Shown: positions 21,402-31,982 of the stretch, piece by piece
How the letters are laid out: each line of letters starts with the position of its first letter
Position numbering within the stretch: the stretch's first letter is position 1
Assembly (NCBI GenBank): GCA_024180945.1
Contig: JAKSGN010000012.1
Location: forward strand, 124,001-188,000
Direction: 5' to 3'
Length of the DNA: 64,000 bases
Origin: Macrophomina tecta
Lineage: Eukaryota > Ascomycota > Dothideomycetes > Botryosphaeriales > Botryosphaeriaceae
The notes under the pieces: generated by a model
What the model was told of the DNA's origin: nothing
The model's input: the letters and a program-made list of their open reading frames with translations, nothing else
Databases searched by the model: none
Program-made: the position numbers and the translations under genes

Positions 21402-21570
21402 TAACTCAGACGTCTGTTTAGACGCAGGTCATGAAGTCTGAATACGATAAGACATCAAGCTTGTCGAAAAGTCTCTTTAACAGAGCTGCCACGCGCACAA
21501 ACCGACACCGGCGGTGCGGTTCCGTGCTTTGAAGAACTCGTGATGGGACAGACCGCTGGGAATAACTCGG

Positions 21571-21687
21571 AGCCAACGGCCTGTCCGTGTCAGTTGGGCT
21601 GCGGGCCAACTGCGGTCCAACTAGTTGGACTCCTCGCAAGCGAGGAGCTCCTGTTCCAGCCCAACTGACACGGACAGGCCGTTGGCT
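21571..21687. repeat. 117-bp foldback palindrome with ~30-bp arms
   Basis: The arms AGCCAACGGCCTGTCCGTGT... (21571-21600) and their reverse complement (21658-21687) are perfect for about 30 bp. The centre contains two smaller hairpins (GGTCCAACTAGTTGGAC and CTCCTCGCAAGCGAGGAG). It could be a tiny foldback element or a structured RNA/terminator. No clear target duplication. Confidence 0.75.
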
Positions 21688-22303
21688 TCGAGAACGGCGC
21701 GCCAACGAGCGCCCTGACCGCTTCGACGGAGCCGCCCCACCCACCAATGAACCCTGCTAACAACTAGGATTCGCCTCCTGGAAAGTAGGCATCTCTCACA
21801 CTCGACCTATCAGTTACAGCGAAGAAAAAAGATGCCCACACATCCTCGTGGCAAAGCCTCTTGAGCAGACAAAATGATTCAGGCAACCCACACATGGACA
21901 CCGTTTCCGACGTTACCGTTTGTGGAAGCTTCTTCTCGGAAAAGATCCTTTTCTTGGAAAGGAAGGAAATCTGCGCCTCGAGAAACCAGAGGTTTCAGTG
22001 AGGCCGTGCCGATCCAGTTAGGTCCCGCATCCGGCATCCTCGATATGCAGCCCAAAGCCCACGCACGTCGCTTCGGGCAAGGCAGAGGCATATGCCTGTC
22101 CTCTTTACCTATTGGATTGCCATATGCTAAAGCTACCATCTATGAAGTCCCTTTTCCCCGACTATCCCTTAATACCTTTGCGTGATTGGCTTGACTTTCT
22201 TCACTGCTAATAAGTTTTCCACTTTTTTTTCCCATCTACAATCCGTCGCACAGAACCGTCACCTCTCTCCTGATATCACGACTTGTCGAAAGCTGCTCCT
22301 ACT
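21688..22303. other. Upstream region of the SAT4-like gene
   Basis: ORF 21874-22185 has no family features. A T-rich tract at about 22225 lies 80 bp before the ATG and may be part of the promoter. Confidence 0.35.
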
Positions 22304-23969
22304 ATGGCGGAACTCCAGTCGTACAGCATCTTCCAATACCGGGTGGTTACCAACCAACTGATCGCCAACTTCGTCCTCGTCGGGATTGCAACAGTACTAG
22401 TCTTCTTGAGATTTGTGGCGCGGCAAGTGAGGCATACAAAAATATGGTAAGGCGATCAAGCTGGCTCTGTTCGTTAGAGAATACTCACTGATATTAGGTG
22501 GGATGATTGCTGGGTCATAGCCTCACTGGTAAGCACACCTGCCCTCGTTCGTACCTCAAAAGCTCACAAACTAGGTCTTCACATATGGTCAGCGCTTCGA
22601 TTCTTGTTCTCCTCGCCAGCACTGACTTTTTTCGCGAATAGGTATGCTGCTCATGCATATCACGTACGCAAAGCACGGCATGCGCCATCACATCACTGAG
22701 TTGCCGCCCCAGAACCAGATGTTCATCGCCAAGGTGAGATATTTCCGCTGCAAGATCTCTCCAGCTCAGTAAAAGATCGATCTCCGTCGCAGCTCATAAA
22801 CAGGAAAGCAGTCGCTCAGATGCCAATTCCACCTATCTCAGCGAATGCTTGCGTCCGGATGATTGCTTCAACCCCCTATAAGCCAGGACAGGTGCAGGAG
22901 TGACATCTTACGCTGCCAACCATCCCCCAGACACCTAATAATGTTAACAACGCTTTTCTCACTATAGCAACTCATCGCCTACCAAGCTGTCTACTATGCT
23001 GCCATGGCCACGGTCAAGCAATCCTACCTCTTCTTCTACCTTCGTATCTTCCCGAACAAAGAATTCAAGGTCTGGGTGTGGGTGTGCATGTTCCTCGTCT
23101 TCGGCTACTGGCTGGGCAGCATGCTGCAAATCTTCCTCATCTGCTCGCCCTTCGAGATGAACTGGAACCCGACGGTGCCTGGCGGCCACTGCGCCAGCTA
23201 CAATGTCGCCTTCACCACCATTGGCTGCGTCAACATGGTCACGGATCTCATCATCATGCTGCTGCCCATCCCCTTCATCCGCAAGCTGCAGATGGCCATC
23301 GGGACGAAAATCGGCCTCTACATCATCTTCTCCATCGGCCTCTTGTATGCCTTCTAAACCCTCCTTCCCCAATCGCAACTTGAGATAGGATCGAACTGAT
23401 GAAAACGGGACGACAGCGTTACCGCTATTACTATCATCCGCATCCACGTCCTCGCCGTTGTCGACTTCACCGACATCTCCTACAGTATGATCGACGCCGC
23501 CTTCTGGTCCGTCGCCGAGCCCGCCGTCGCCATCATCAACGCCTGCATTCCGACGATGCGCCCGCTGCTCAAGCTCATCTCCCCCTCGCGCCTGTGGTCC
23601 TCGAACAACAAGGGGTCGTACGGAGTCAGCGGGTACGGCGGCGGGCGCAGCAATAACGGCGGTGACCGAGAACGCGCGGGGGCACTCGATTTGAACAAGG
23701 CATTCGAGCGCATGCAGGACGGCGAATACCCGCTGACGCAGTTCGAGGCGGGCGTGAGCACGCATGTGGTTACGGTGGAGGGGAGCAGGGGCGGGAGCTC
23801 GGATGGGGAGAGCAGTTTAAGGAGGGAGATTGGGGGCGTGGGAGGCGCGGGTACTATGGTGCAGAGGACGGAGGCGGGCGGGTGGCGCGGCGTTGTGGGG
23901 CAGGGGATCAGCGTGCAGACGGAGGTGGAGGTCGTGAGTAATAGGGCGGAGTCGGTGAGGATTCTCTGA
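22304..23969 (+). CDS. SAT4-type rhodopsin-domain integral membrane protein, 402 aa
   Basis: Six exons: 22304-22446, 22498-22528, 22575-22587, 22642-22733, 22968-23344, 23417-23969. All junctions keep phase and total 402 residues. Exon 3 is only 13 nt. Seven transmembrane segments fit the fungal rhodopsin domain family: WWDDCWVIASL, KHGMRHH (family G.G.H position), YYAAMATVKQSYLFFYLRIF, CSPFEMNW...GGHC (conserved Cys pair), NMVTDLIIMLLPIPF, and W..AEPAVAIINACIPTMRP. The C-terminal ~130 residues are hydrophilic, Gly/Ser-rich and cytosolic. Such proteins are plasma-membrane proteins of unknown ligand, related to the PTH11-type receptors, but no CFEM domain is present. Appears intact. Confidence 0.85.
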
Positions 23970-24217
23970 GGGTGCTGTCGAAAAGGGGCTGCGGGATCAT
24001 TGGGGCCCCGTCTTGTGGTTCATAGAGAGGTATTCGGTGCATATTGCCGTTCTATAGGAGGGAAAGAAGGGCGGGTTATATCCAAGAAAGCTCATCTTTC
24101 AAGGGTGGCGCTTCGGGCCGCGAAGCTGTTATATTAATACATTTATTTTTATAAACTGCAAAAACGCCTCTTACGTCTGGAGTAGACGCTGCACATGGCT
24201 GCTGCTGTATTCGTTAT
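23970..24217. other. 3' flank of the SAT4-like gene
   Basis: The AT-rich stretch near 24130 is a likely 3' UTR/polyadenylation zone. No other feature recognised. Confidence 0.4.
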
Positions 24218-24664
24218 TGTTGACTTTTGTGTCGCCTTAGGCGCCCAAACTTGGATGAGAGTGAGGTCAGAAGAGAAAGAATTGATTTCTGCCTGTCCTT
24301 CTGTATAAAGGAGAATGAATGTTCTTAAATACATGGGTGTAAACTGATATAACCGAGGAATTGCGAGTACCCGAGGAAGTAATGTCCGAGGGTATTGGGC
24401 ATGAATAGTGGCAAAGTGATGCTGTTGAACTTGGTGGAAAAATGAGATTCTCGGTGATAGACAGGAATAAGGGGGGTGCCCTCTTATATCCGTGCTACTA
24501 ACGCTAGCTATACTACTGAGACACACGTGAAGCTAACTAGTATAGTTATAACGCTCGTGAAGCCGCTATTCCAACAGATGCCCTCCTCTCCTCCGGTAGA
24601 ATATTCGAGAGGATGTAGTAGATAAGGAAGTGCTGCCTAAAAAACAAGGGGATTCTGGTTGACA
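24218..24664 (-). mobile_element. Family C LTR (minus), itself split by a family B LTR
   Basis: On the minus strand it starts TGTCAACCAGAATCCCC (24664) and ends AAAAGTCAACA (24218), matching the LTRs at 8100 and 26214, including the block AGAAGGACAGGCAGAAAT. The internal 154-bp family B LTR plus its GATGC duplication accounts for the extra length. It sits next to copia RNase H sequence, whose open frame resumes right after it. No matching 5-bp TSD was found for this outer LTR (GTTAT against AAGGC). Confidence 0.82.
24423..24576 (+). mobile_element. Solo LTR, family B, TSD GATGC
   Basis: 154 bp, TGTTGAACTTGGTGG to CTATTCCAACA, flanked exactly by GATGC (24418-24422 and 24577-24581). Inserted inside the family C LTR. 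A near-identical copy in opposite orientation lies at 26995-27149 and a diverged relative at 31644-31767. Confidence 0.93.
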
Positions 24665-25200
24665 AAGGCTTTCTTTTTCGACTCTTTGGAGGCGCTATCG
24701 ACTGGAAAGCAGCCAAGCAACGTACTGTTACTATAAGCAGCACTGAAGCCGAATTACTCGCGCTCTTAGCTACCGCTAAGGAAACTATTTGGTGGGAAAA
24801 CCTCTTCAAAGCAATCGATTTCTCTACTGGACATTAGACAAAGATTTAGTGTGATAATACTTAGACAATTCGCCTACTTGACGAGGAAACTTATAAGCTC
24901 ATCACAAAACTTCGTTACGTTTAAATCCATAGCCACTGGCTACGCCAGGAAGTACAAGAAGGCAACATCTTAATCTCCTGGACTCCCACTGTAGAGACAA
25001 TTGCAGATGGACTTACTAAACCTCTCAATAAATAGAAACATTAGTTCTTTCTACAATAGATTGGACTCGAAGACATCACTACTAAATTGCAAAAGGATTA
25101 ACCACTATGATCTACTGCTTTTGCTTTGCTTTCTATTTTACACTCAACACTGCTCTTACTATTACGACCCTCCCGATGCGTACACGTCGTGAAGGGGGTG
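24665..25200 (+). pseudogene. Copia-type pol 3' end (RNase H), RIP-like stops
   Basis: The frame gives IDWKAAKQRTVTISSTEAEL, CDNT, a KLRYV..HSHWLRQEV strand, and WTPTVETIADGLTKPL, the standard order at the end of copia pol (RNase H domain). At least five in-frame TAG/TAA codons occur where Gln is usual in the family (before TIR, after PLNK, around FFLQ), consistent with C-to-T change. A purine-rich tract GAAGGGGG immediately precedes the 3' LTR at 25201, the expected polypurine tract. Upstream pol and gag are missing; the family C LTR cuts the 5' side. Confidence 0.88.
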
Positions 25201-25426
25201 TGTTAGACTATTTTGCCTTACTGCCTCAGATCAGTATCTACTCTTTGCTACCTCCTCATTACTCCTCATCTTTACAAGCTTCGGATAGCAATATCGGCTT
25301 CTACTCTCCTCGGTTATTCAAGCACTCATTTATGTATATAAGCAAGCCTACTTACCTCCCTCTCAGGAGACTGACAGAATCTACTCTTTTTTGACCTTAC
25401 TACTCTTCACTCACCAAAATCCAACA
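25201..25426 (+). mobile_element. Copia 3' LTR, family A
   Basis: 226 bp, TGTTAGACTATTTTGCC to AAAATCCAACA, directly after the polypurine tract of the copia remnant, so it is that element's 3' LTR. It contains TATGTATATAAGCAAGCC, a likely promoter core. A diverged copy is at 4284-4531. Confidence 0.92.
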
Positions 25427-25475
25427 TATGTTTATCTATAACTATTATTTCAGCTGATGCTAATTAATGATTAGA

Positions 25476-26203
25476 CCTATTACAGCACAGCTGATTCATA
25501 TGATGTCCGTATGCTCCATGCTATCGAAATGGGCTGGTTTATCATTGATAAATATTACACCATGGCCGAAGACGTTCCTGTTTATTCCGCGGCTCTCCTT
25601 CTGGATCCTTCGAAGCGCGATGCCTATATCAAGAAGAACTGGCCAGATGAGTGGTATGAAGGTGCTGTTGGGGGTGCCCGCGAGATCTGGGAAGAGGAAT
25701 ACAACGTGGACCTCCCTAACGACCATCCTGCCGTTCCAGATCCTGTGGTGGTGCCTATAAAGCATAAGGACAATCAATTGGCTCTGTTGATGAAGGATAT
25801 GGAGGTGGAAACTTCGATTTCGAGAGATGAGGATAGCTTTATGTCCTTTATCACATCACAGCCGATAGCAATCGACTGTACGCCACTACAGTGGTGGTGT
25901 AGACTTGAGCAGCGGCAGCAATATCCACGTCTTAGCCGCATGGCTATCGCGATACTCTCCATACCATCTGAGTCATCAGAACCAGAAAGAACCTTCTCTG
26001 GCACCCGCAGGGCATGCTCATGGGACAGATTACGCATTACATGCGCTCACATCGAGGTGGTGGAGTGTATAGGCAGCTGGCTACGCGAAGGGCATATTAT
26101 ACCGCTATCTCGCGGCGGGCTGGGGCTGCCGATGATGCCTTCGCCAGATGATGATGCTGTGGATCAAGACGATGATCTTGCGAATATAGAGGAAGTGATG
26201 TAG
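25476..26203 (+). pseudogene. hAT transposase, C-terminal half
   Basis: The frame open from 25511 (coding similarity from about 25476) gives FIIDKYYTMAEDVPVYSAAL, LLDPSKRDAYI, a W-rich linker, then the hAT dimerisation block WWCRLEQRQQYPRLSRMAIA, IPSESSEPERTFSGTRR. This is the C-terminal part of an Ac/hobo-type transposase; the BED zinc finger and catalytic Asp residues are absent because the copy begins just after the copia LTR. The acidic tail (DDDAVDQDDDLAN) ends at a natural stop. No internal stop in the retained part. Confidence 0.85.
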
Positions 26204-26213
26204 GCTAGGTATA

Positions 26214-26669
26214 TGTCAACCAGAATCCCCTTATTTTTTAGGCAACACTTATCATTGCTTCCTTAGGCTCTATATTGATTCCTTCCTCGGTATCCCCTAC
26301 ATCTCGGACCTTCTGCTTTTCCTCGGATGTTCTCAAATCCTCGGTTATACTGTTTCAGATTCATGTATTTAAGGACACTCATTCTCCTTCAGTTAAAATC
26401 GCGGAGTGCTGGGGACGGCCAGCAAGGCGGCTGCACAGCAGGACTTGTAATAAAAACTGGGTAGGAAGCGGAGGATCTCATTTGTCCAGCGAAAAGGTGG
26501 CTACTCCACCCGTCAACAAGCCCCATGGGAGGCAAACTGGCTATAAAGTTAGTACAGATAGACGTTAATACCATCATCATCATCTCCTTCAGTTAGAAGG
26601 ACAGGCAGAAATTCGATTCTCTCTTCTGACCTCACCGAGTTCGGGCCTGAGGCCCACCCAAGTTCGACA
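26214..26669 (+). mobile_element. Solo LTR, family C, TSD GTATA, with nested retroposon
   Basis: TGTCAACCAGAATCCCC to CCCAAGTTCGACA, flanked by GTATA on both sides (26209-26213, 26670-26674). It lies 10 bp past the hAT stop codon. About 200 bp longer than the copy at 8100 because of the (ATC)n-tailed insert at 26396-26583. Confidence 0.93.
26384..26595 (+). mobile_element. (ATC)n-tailed retroposon nested in an LTR, 12-bp TSD
   Basis: The insert (26396-26583) is absent from the homologous LTR at 8100, which gives an exact empty site. It ends in CATCATCATCATC and is flanked by CTCCTTCAGTTA (26384-26395 and 26584-26595). Its body differs from that of the insert at 15132 but has the same kind of tail, so either the same retrotransposition machinery mobilised both or they are different 5'-truncated parts of one LINE. 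Confidence 0.88.
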
Positions 26670-26674
26670 GTATA

Positions 26675-26994
26675 CTTAATTGACAAATCATAATGGTTAT
26701 CATATCACTTATTCTGTTATTCTGTTTGTTATCCTGTTATCTAATCCTGTAATCGGTTATGGGGCGTTATCTTATCCTGTATTCTGTTATACTGCTCTTA
26801 ACATGTTTAACAGGATGCCCATGTATGCAGGACGGGAAATGGACAACTGGGAGAGACCCGTCCCCTGCTGAGCGAGCTGTGCGCGTGCTGGATTGGGCCG
26901 GCCGGCTAGGGATGAGTTCAAGTAGACCAGCGCACCGCAACCGGTTAAATGGCACGCTTTCTACCATCGCACTGGATCCACTAGCGCCTGTTTC
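26675..26994. other. Cryptic simple sequence (TATCCTGT)
   Basis: 26690-26800 is built of degenerate TTATCCTGT/TTATTCTGT units. The following 200 bp have no recognisable gene. Confidence 0.5.
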
Positions 26995-27149
26995 TGTTGG
27001 AATAGCGGTTTCACGAGCGTTATAACTATACTAGTTAGCTTCACAAGTGTCTCAGTAGTATAGCTAGCGTTAGTAGCACGGATATAAGAGGGCACCCCCT
27101 CTTATTCCTGCCTATCACCGAGAATCTCATTTTTCCACCAAGTTCAACA
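26995..27149 (-). mobile_element. Solo LTR, family B (minus), TSD GTTTC
   Basis: 155 bp, inverse copy of the LTR at 24423. Plus-strand ends TGTTGGAATAGC and AAGTTCAACA. Exact 5-bp repeats GTTTC at 26990-26994 and 27150-27154. Very similar to the 24423 copy, suggesting recent activity of this family. Confidence 0.93.
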
Positions 27150-29649
27150 GTTTCACTGTTCTGCCTCAACATTCGCCGAACGCGCATGCAGTTAGTGAAG
27201 TGACCAGCGCTTGCCGTCGCACAGTCCAGGGCATTCGGAAATGTCCAAGATTTGCTGCCTCTTAAATTTTCGTCAGCCGATATCTCGGCCGAGTTCCGGA
27301 CGTCATATTTCTAGGTACTTCGGCATCTCTAATTCTCCGGAGGGAAGTGCTCCCAACAAAATGATTGCTTAACCCTAATGCACTCATTTCAAAGCCAATA
27401 TCTAGCCAATTAGGGGAGTATTACCGGGTAGGTTTCTGCTTCTTCGCCATTAAGGCTGTGAGTGAGAGTGGTGGGGTGCTTGCGTACGAGCAGAGGAGTC
27501 TTCTGGAATTTTATAAACTGGATTGACGATGCCATGCAACATCTTCCATATGTTAAGGGCTGCGTACGCATCTAGGCCATGTAACGGTCATGAACGGAAG
27601 GGATTCCAACGGGGATCATAATCGTATCTATTGATAAGAAGTAGTAATGTCATCTCATATCGTATCGTGGGGCAACCTCGCGGAAGTTGTTCAGTTTATT
27701 ATCACTGCAGACGCATATTCTAGAGGTTCCTATATTTGCTCTATTTTGCTATTATCTGCATCTCTTCCTAGTTTCGTGAACCTCAGTTCAGACGCGCACG
27801 CATCTCGGATAACTCTGGAAGAATGGCAGAGCAAGCAGCAGCATGCGTGAGGGTAATCGCACAATATTACGTTCGATGCAGAATCTTACTTGCTCTCTCA
27901 CCCTATCAATTCTTCAGAGACCCTGTCTCTATGTCATGGATTCCTATGCCATAAAGTCACATGCTGTTGGGACGAGCCTGCAGCAGGGGCACGACTGGGT
28001 AGCGGTGTGGGTAATGCATACCCGCGCCCGGAATGCGGCCACGGACCGCTCCGGGGGGCGACGAGGACGGCCAAAGGAATCGACGCGTCGACCATAACCC
28101 CGCAAATGTAAGGTCAATCAATTCTTCGCATCCGCTTCTAATCTCCTCTCACGGCGTCTCCGACGTCCGGGGGCGGGGCTGCCTGCTAATCGCTTGATGA
28201 GCGTCTTTTAGGCCCTATAACCCACCCATACAAACAAAACGGCTCCTTTGGCTAAGTTACGCGGAGGTCTAATTGCGCCTATAATAGCTAGGCGGTGCCT
28301 CTAACCGGCCGGAGATAAGCATGGAAGCAGTGCTGCGAGCCCGCTGCCTGAGAATGGTAATGCTCACAATTCGGAGCCAAGTCTCACATGCGGCCCAGGG
28401 CGCGGGATCTGGACCTTGCCCAGCGGAGCGGTACCAAATCAGCAGGCATTCCATGGAGTGGAGGAAGCCATCGCGCTTACGCTATAGCCATTCCACGCGC
28501 GGGCCAGCGCCGCGGGCCTTATCTCAGCCGCCGTCCTGAGTTGTCAGCGAAACCGCGCACGGGCAAACCGCTACTTCGCAGCTGCATAGCGCACCCTCAA
28601 CCGTATCTGGTCAGATATGAATTGAATAAGTTGACTGCGAAGGTGAGAACTTCTTCAGGAGCGCCTTTAATTTAAATTAACTAAGACCCTTTCTATGCCT
28701 CATTCTTTCATTTTCTTGGATCACTTCCATCATCGATCGGAGTGGTCAATCCTGGTCGCTATTACATGCATGATAAGCGATTCGGACAAGTTGGTCCTGG
28801 TTCTAACCCCGCCCCGCAACATGAGATGATAACCAGGGATTCCTGGGCTCCCTGCCCCCCTAGCAAGCTCTGCCCGTCAGCAGCCTCCACCACCCAGCTA
28901 GGCTGGCAATTACTTCACTTCAATTGGCCTTAAGGATCTCCGGGATTTCTCCAACGATTCCGACGCCGCGACATCAAGGCTATAAACTCAAATTTATGTT
29001 AAATCTGACAACTCCATGCCCTTGTGCACGATTCCGCGAAGAATTTCTGGCATTGGTTATTATTTGCTAAGATTACGCAAGCAAGATCACTTAACATCTA
29101 CCCTTTGATTGAAGTGATTGCCAGTCTCCACCTAATAGTATCTATCAGAACGACCTCCCATGCCTAGTATTCTGTCTTCAGATTTTGGAATGGCTTCTGA
29201 AGTAAGTCCATCACTGCTCACCTCACGACAACCCTATTCAGATACCTGGCGAAATATATATAATGCTAATATAAAGCACCTCATCTAGCATGGGAGGTAT
29301 GCTTCTATTCGGTTTCCACGCTAGGATATCCAAGAGCTAACAGGTACTATGCTGTAGTAAAACTTTCCTTGCTCGTTTGTGTCAACAGGCTAAGTGCTAT
29401 GATGGTGCGTTATCGACTGTTACCCCGAGTTGCCGCATGTCCACTGAAGCTTTCAACCCAAAGAGATGGCCAGGTATATGAAGGTCAGTTGCTATTAGCA
29501 TTAACATAAGCGAGCTGAGCAGGTGACGTGGATAATAGGAAGTTGCGAAGGTACGACAAAAACTTATACCCTCGCCACACAGCTGTGCCGTAATTTATAG
29601 GGACCCTTTAGTAACACTGTGTTTGGCGCAGCCCGGCGGAGATATTTCT
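27150..29649. other. 2.5 kb without a recognisable gene
   Basis: Short ORFs (27647-27850, 27843-28111, 28321-28675, 28742-28933) overlap each other in different frames and show no domain. No LTR or TIR ends were identified. The last part, 29400-29649, may contain lost 5' exons of the 14-3-3 copy. Confidence 0.45.
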
Positions 29650-30393
29650 ATGGAGGAGCGTAGACTACTTTTCGTCGCTTAGCAGAACGTTCTTACTACC
29701 CGCCGTGCGTCGTGGCGTAGGATCTCTTCGGTCGAGAAGGAGATAGAGCCAAAGGGCTCTAAAATGCATGTACGAATCATCCAGGAGTACCGCCAAAAAA
29801 TCGAGGTTGAGATCGAAAATGCCTGTGAGGACATTTTAGATGTGCTAGACGAGTCCCTTATCCCCAAGGCCGAGTCTGGAGAATTAAAGGCTCATTACAA
29901 CAAACTGTGCGTTAGTCTACTACATTTCTACCGTTCGGATTTAAAATTTCAATTCGGCATTCTCGAATCCGGGTCATTTATCCTTACCTACTTCATAGCA
30001 AGGGTGACTATTACCGCTACATCGCTGAGTTCGCTCTGGGCGAGAGACACAAAGTCGCCGCTGCTGCTGCGCATGAGGCCTACAAGGTTAGTTGATAATA
30101 GACAGGATTCTAATCTTAAGGATTATAGCTGATTAGTTATCTAGACTGCTATCGATGTCGCAGAGACCGAGCTTGTTCCTACCGACTCGATCCGTCTCGC
30201 TCTTGCCCTTAATTTCTCCGTCTTCTACTACGTAATCCTCAACTCTCCCGGCCGCGCCTGCCACCTTGCTGAGCAGGCCTTTGGCGATGCAATTGCTGAT
30301 CTCGATCTTCTTTCCGAAGAATCCTATCGCAACAGCGCTCTTATCATGCAGCTTCTCCGAGATAACCTTACCCTCTGGACGGCATTGTTGTAG
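29650..30393 (+). pseudogene. 14-3-3 protein gene copy, broken
   Basis: Three recognisable exons: 29650-29906, 29999-30086 and 30145-30393, joined by introns of 92 and 58 nt that fit in phase. Exon 1 gives RRASWRRISSVEKE and QEYRQKIEVEIENACEDILD, exon 2 YYRYIAEFALGERHK, exon 3 [20 protein letters not shown] and [15 protein letters not shown], all hallmark 14-3-3 helices; the phosphopeptide-binding Arg-Arg...Arg-Tyr set is present. Lesions: a TAG at codon 11 (29680-29682), no N-terminal exons (helices 1-2), and a stop right after LTLWTALL so the acidic tail is missing. 14-3-3 proteins are essential signalling adaptors, so this is a degenerate extra copy. Confidence 0.9.
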
Positions 30394-30509
30394 GAAACTC
30401 ACACTCAGGGTGGGTAACAAGCAACCACTATCAAACGTGTTTTGTTTCTCATTTAACTTAAACAAAGTGTTGCGATTGGTGATTTGATAAGGAAGGACAT
30501 ATTGATTGA

Positions 30510-30693
30510 GAGAAGGTGCCTAAGAAGAGCGATGAGACGCCCGCCTATCGCGTAGCCGTAGCGCTACACCCTTGCCAACGTTTCGCATGGTTCAGGAAGC
30601 ACTGGAGGGAGCTTCCGCAGTGGCAGGATGATACGAAGGACGTCACAAGAGTCAAGTTTGATGACTACAAGCAGGGTGGCTACCAATCAAGGT
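30510..30693 (+). pseudogene. hAT transposase fragment
   Basis: The frame KKSDETPAYRVAVALHPCQRF, then WFRKHWRELPQWQDD, matches the 'SDETPAY.AA..LHP..K..YF...W' segment of fungal hAT transposases. About 60 codons, no further domain. A TAG-type trinucleotide microsatellite follows. Confidence 0.65.
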
Positions 30694-30716
30694 GAAAAAA
30701 AAAAATTGCTTGCGTA

Positions 30717-30752
30717 GTAGTAGTAGTAGTAACTAGTAGTAGTAGTAGTATT
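30717..30752. repeat. (TAG)n microsatellite
   Basis: Two runs of TAG units separated by TAACTAG. Confidence 0.9.
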
Positions 30753-31123
30753 CATTCTGCATGTAAGCCCGTGGCTTATAGCAGTATGCTAGCTAAAAAC
30801 TAGCTAATTGAAGACATTTATGTGTACTATTGCGTTGAAATGAAAGACTTCTTGCCTCGGCAGATACCCTTCTTAGGCAGCGCTGCCTTTTTGATGGGTT
30901 TCCCTCCTAGTACTGTGATTTGATATAACAAAGGAAATACGGCATAAAGGAAATAAATTGAAACTGGGAGAAGAGCACTTGGAAAGATTTGTGCTGTCCA
31001 GCAGCTGAACATACCACATATCGCTCCTACTCGGGTCCACAGCGGTGTGCCGCCGTCCTCCTCCCGTGATCCGTAAAAGTCCATTGGGTCAACGGCAGGT
31101 CGTGACAGTAAAAGACCGGGTGG
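30753..31123. other. No gene recognised
   Basis: The minus-strand ORF 30827-31084 has a hydrophobic stretch but no family resemblance. Confidence 0.4.
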
Positions 31124-31310
31124 TGTTATAGTCTAGAAGCCTAGTGGTAAAGTAAGCTTCGGAGGAATCCTCAGCGGACACGTGACTCTATTTTACCTCT
31201 ATATTTAAGTCGATCGTTCTTCTCTTTCTTTTCTTCTTTCCTTAAGTTCTAGCTTCTTGTACGTAGCGCAATAAACCTTTCAGCGATGATCCTGAGGTTG
31301 AGCCTTGACA
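31124..31310 (+). mobile_element. Solo LTR, family D, TSD GGTGG
   Basis: 187 bp, TGTTATAGTCTAGAAGCC to GAGCCTTGACA, flanked exactly by GGTGG (31119-31123, 31311-31315). Contains TATATTTAAG and a pyrimidine-rich stretch as in an LTR promoter. No other copy in the window. Confidence 0.88.
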
Positions 31311-31315
31311 GGTGG

Positions 31316-31643
31316 CAAAGATGGTAAAATCTCTGCATGCCCCACCAACCAAGCTAGGGACCTACGAAGCTCCGACGAGGCTATAAAAGCCCGACTTACC
31401 TGATTAAAAGCCCGTTTCACTTTCTTTTGGCTCAGTCTTCTCGTAGGTAGCAATGCCACTGCATTTCCGCGGGTGCACCGGATGCAAGCCATCACAGATA
31501 GCTGATGCTATATTACCTCCCTTTTGAGAGGAAGCAGAGGCCGAGCGGGTGGCATTGCTAACAATGAAAATCTAAATACAAAGAGGAAAGGTGAAAAGAA
31601 GAAACGAAGAAACGGAGGGTCGAGGTAGGTAGAAACACCTATG
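31316..31643. other. No gene recognised
   Basis: Purine-rich sequence near 31570-31640; no coding signal. Confidence 0.4.
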
Positions 31644-31767
31644 TGTTGGATTTGGTGAAGGAGGAGATTCTTGGTGATGAGCAGGAGCAGGAGGAGGGGG
31701 GGCGCCCTCTTATACCTGCTACTGCCAAGCTACACTACTGAACCTTAAATACACGAAAGTTCCAACA
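31644..31767 (+). mobile_element. Solo LTR, family B relative, TSD CTATG
   Basis: 124 bp, TGTTGGATTTGGTG to AAAGTTCCAACA, flanked by CTATG on both sides. Shares GAGATTCT(C/T)GGTGAT and GCCCTCTTATA(C/T)C with the family B LTRs at 24423 and 26995 but is shorter and diverged. Confidence 0.88.
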
Positions 31768-31982
31768 CTATGCCTAGGCCCGTGGCCCCAAGCGAGCGCG
31801 CTGGCCACCCCTTGGCGAACGCTGGGTAGCTACCAGGTGTTCCAGTCTCCCTAAGTCACCTTACTTTCCGCCCGATAACCCTATACGCTTCTTGGTCCAG
31901 TGGCCTATCCGCACATGACTGTCCGTCCCGTAAATAAAATCCTTTAAGGTCTAGTTGCGCATACATGGAATGGTAAGAGACT

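Noticed and set aside
18537..23969. Secondary-metabolite or catabolic gene cluster around the GMC oxidoreductase
   Set aside because: Neighbours are a broken DUS2, a MITE and a SAT4-like membrane protein; no synthase, P450, transporter or regulator is present.
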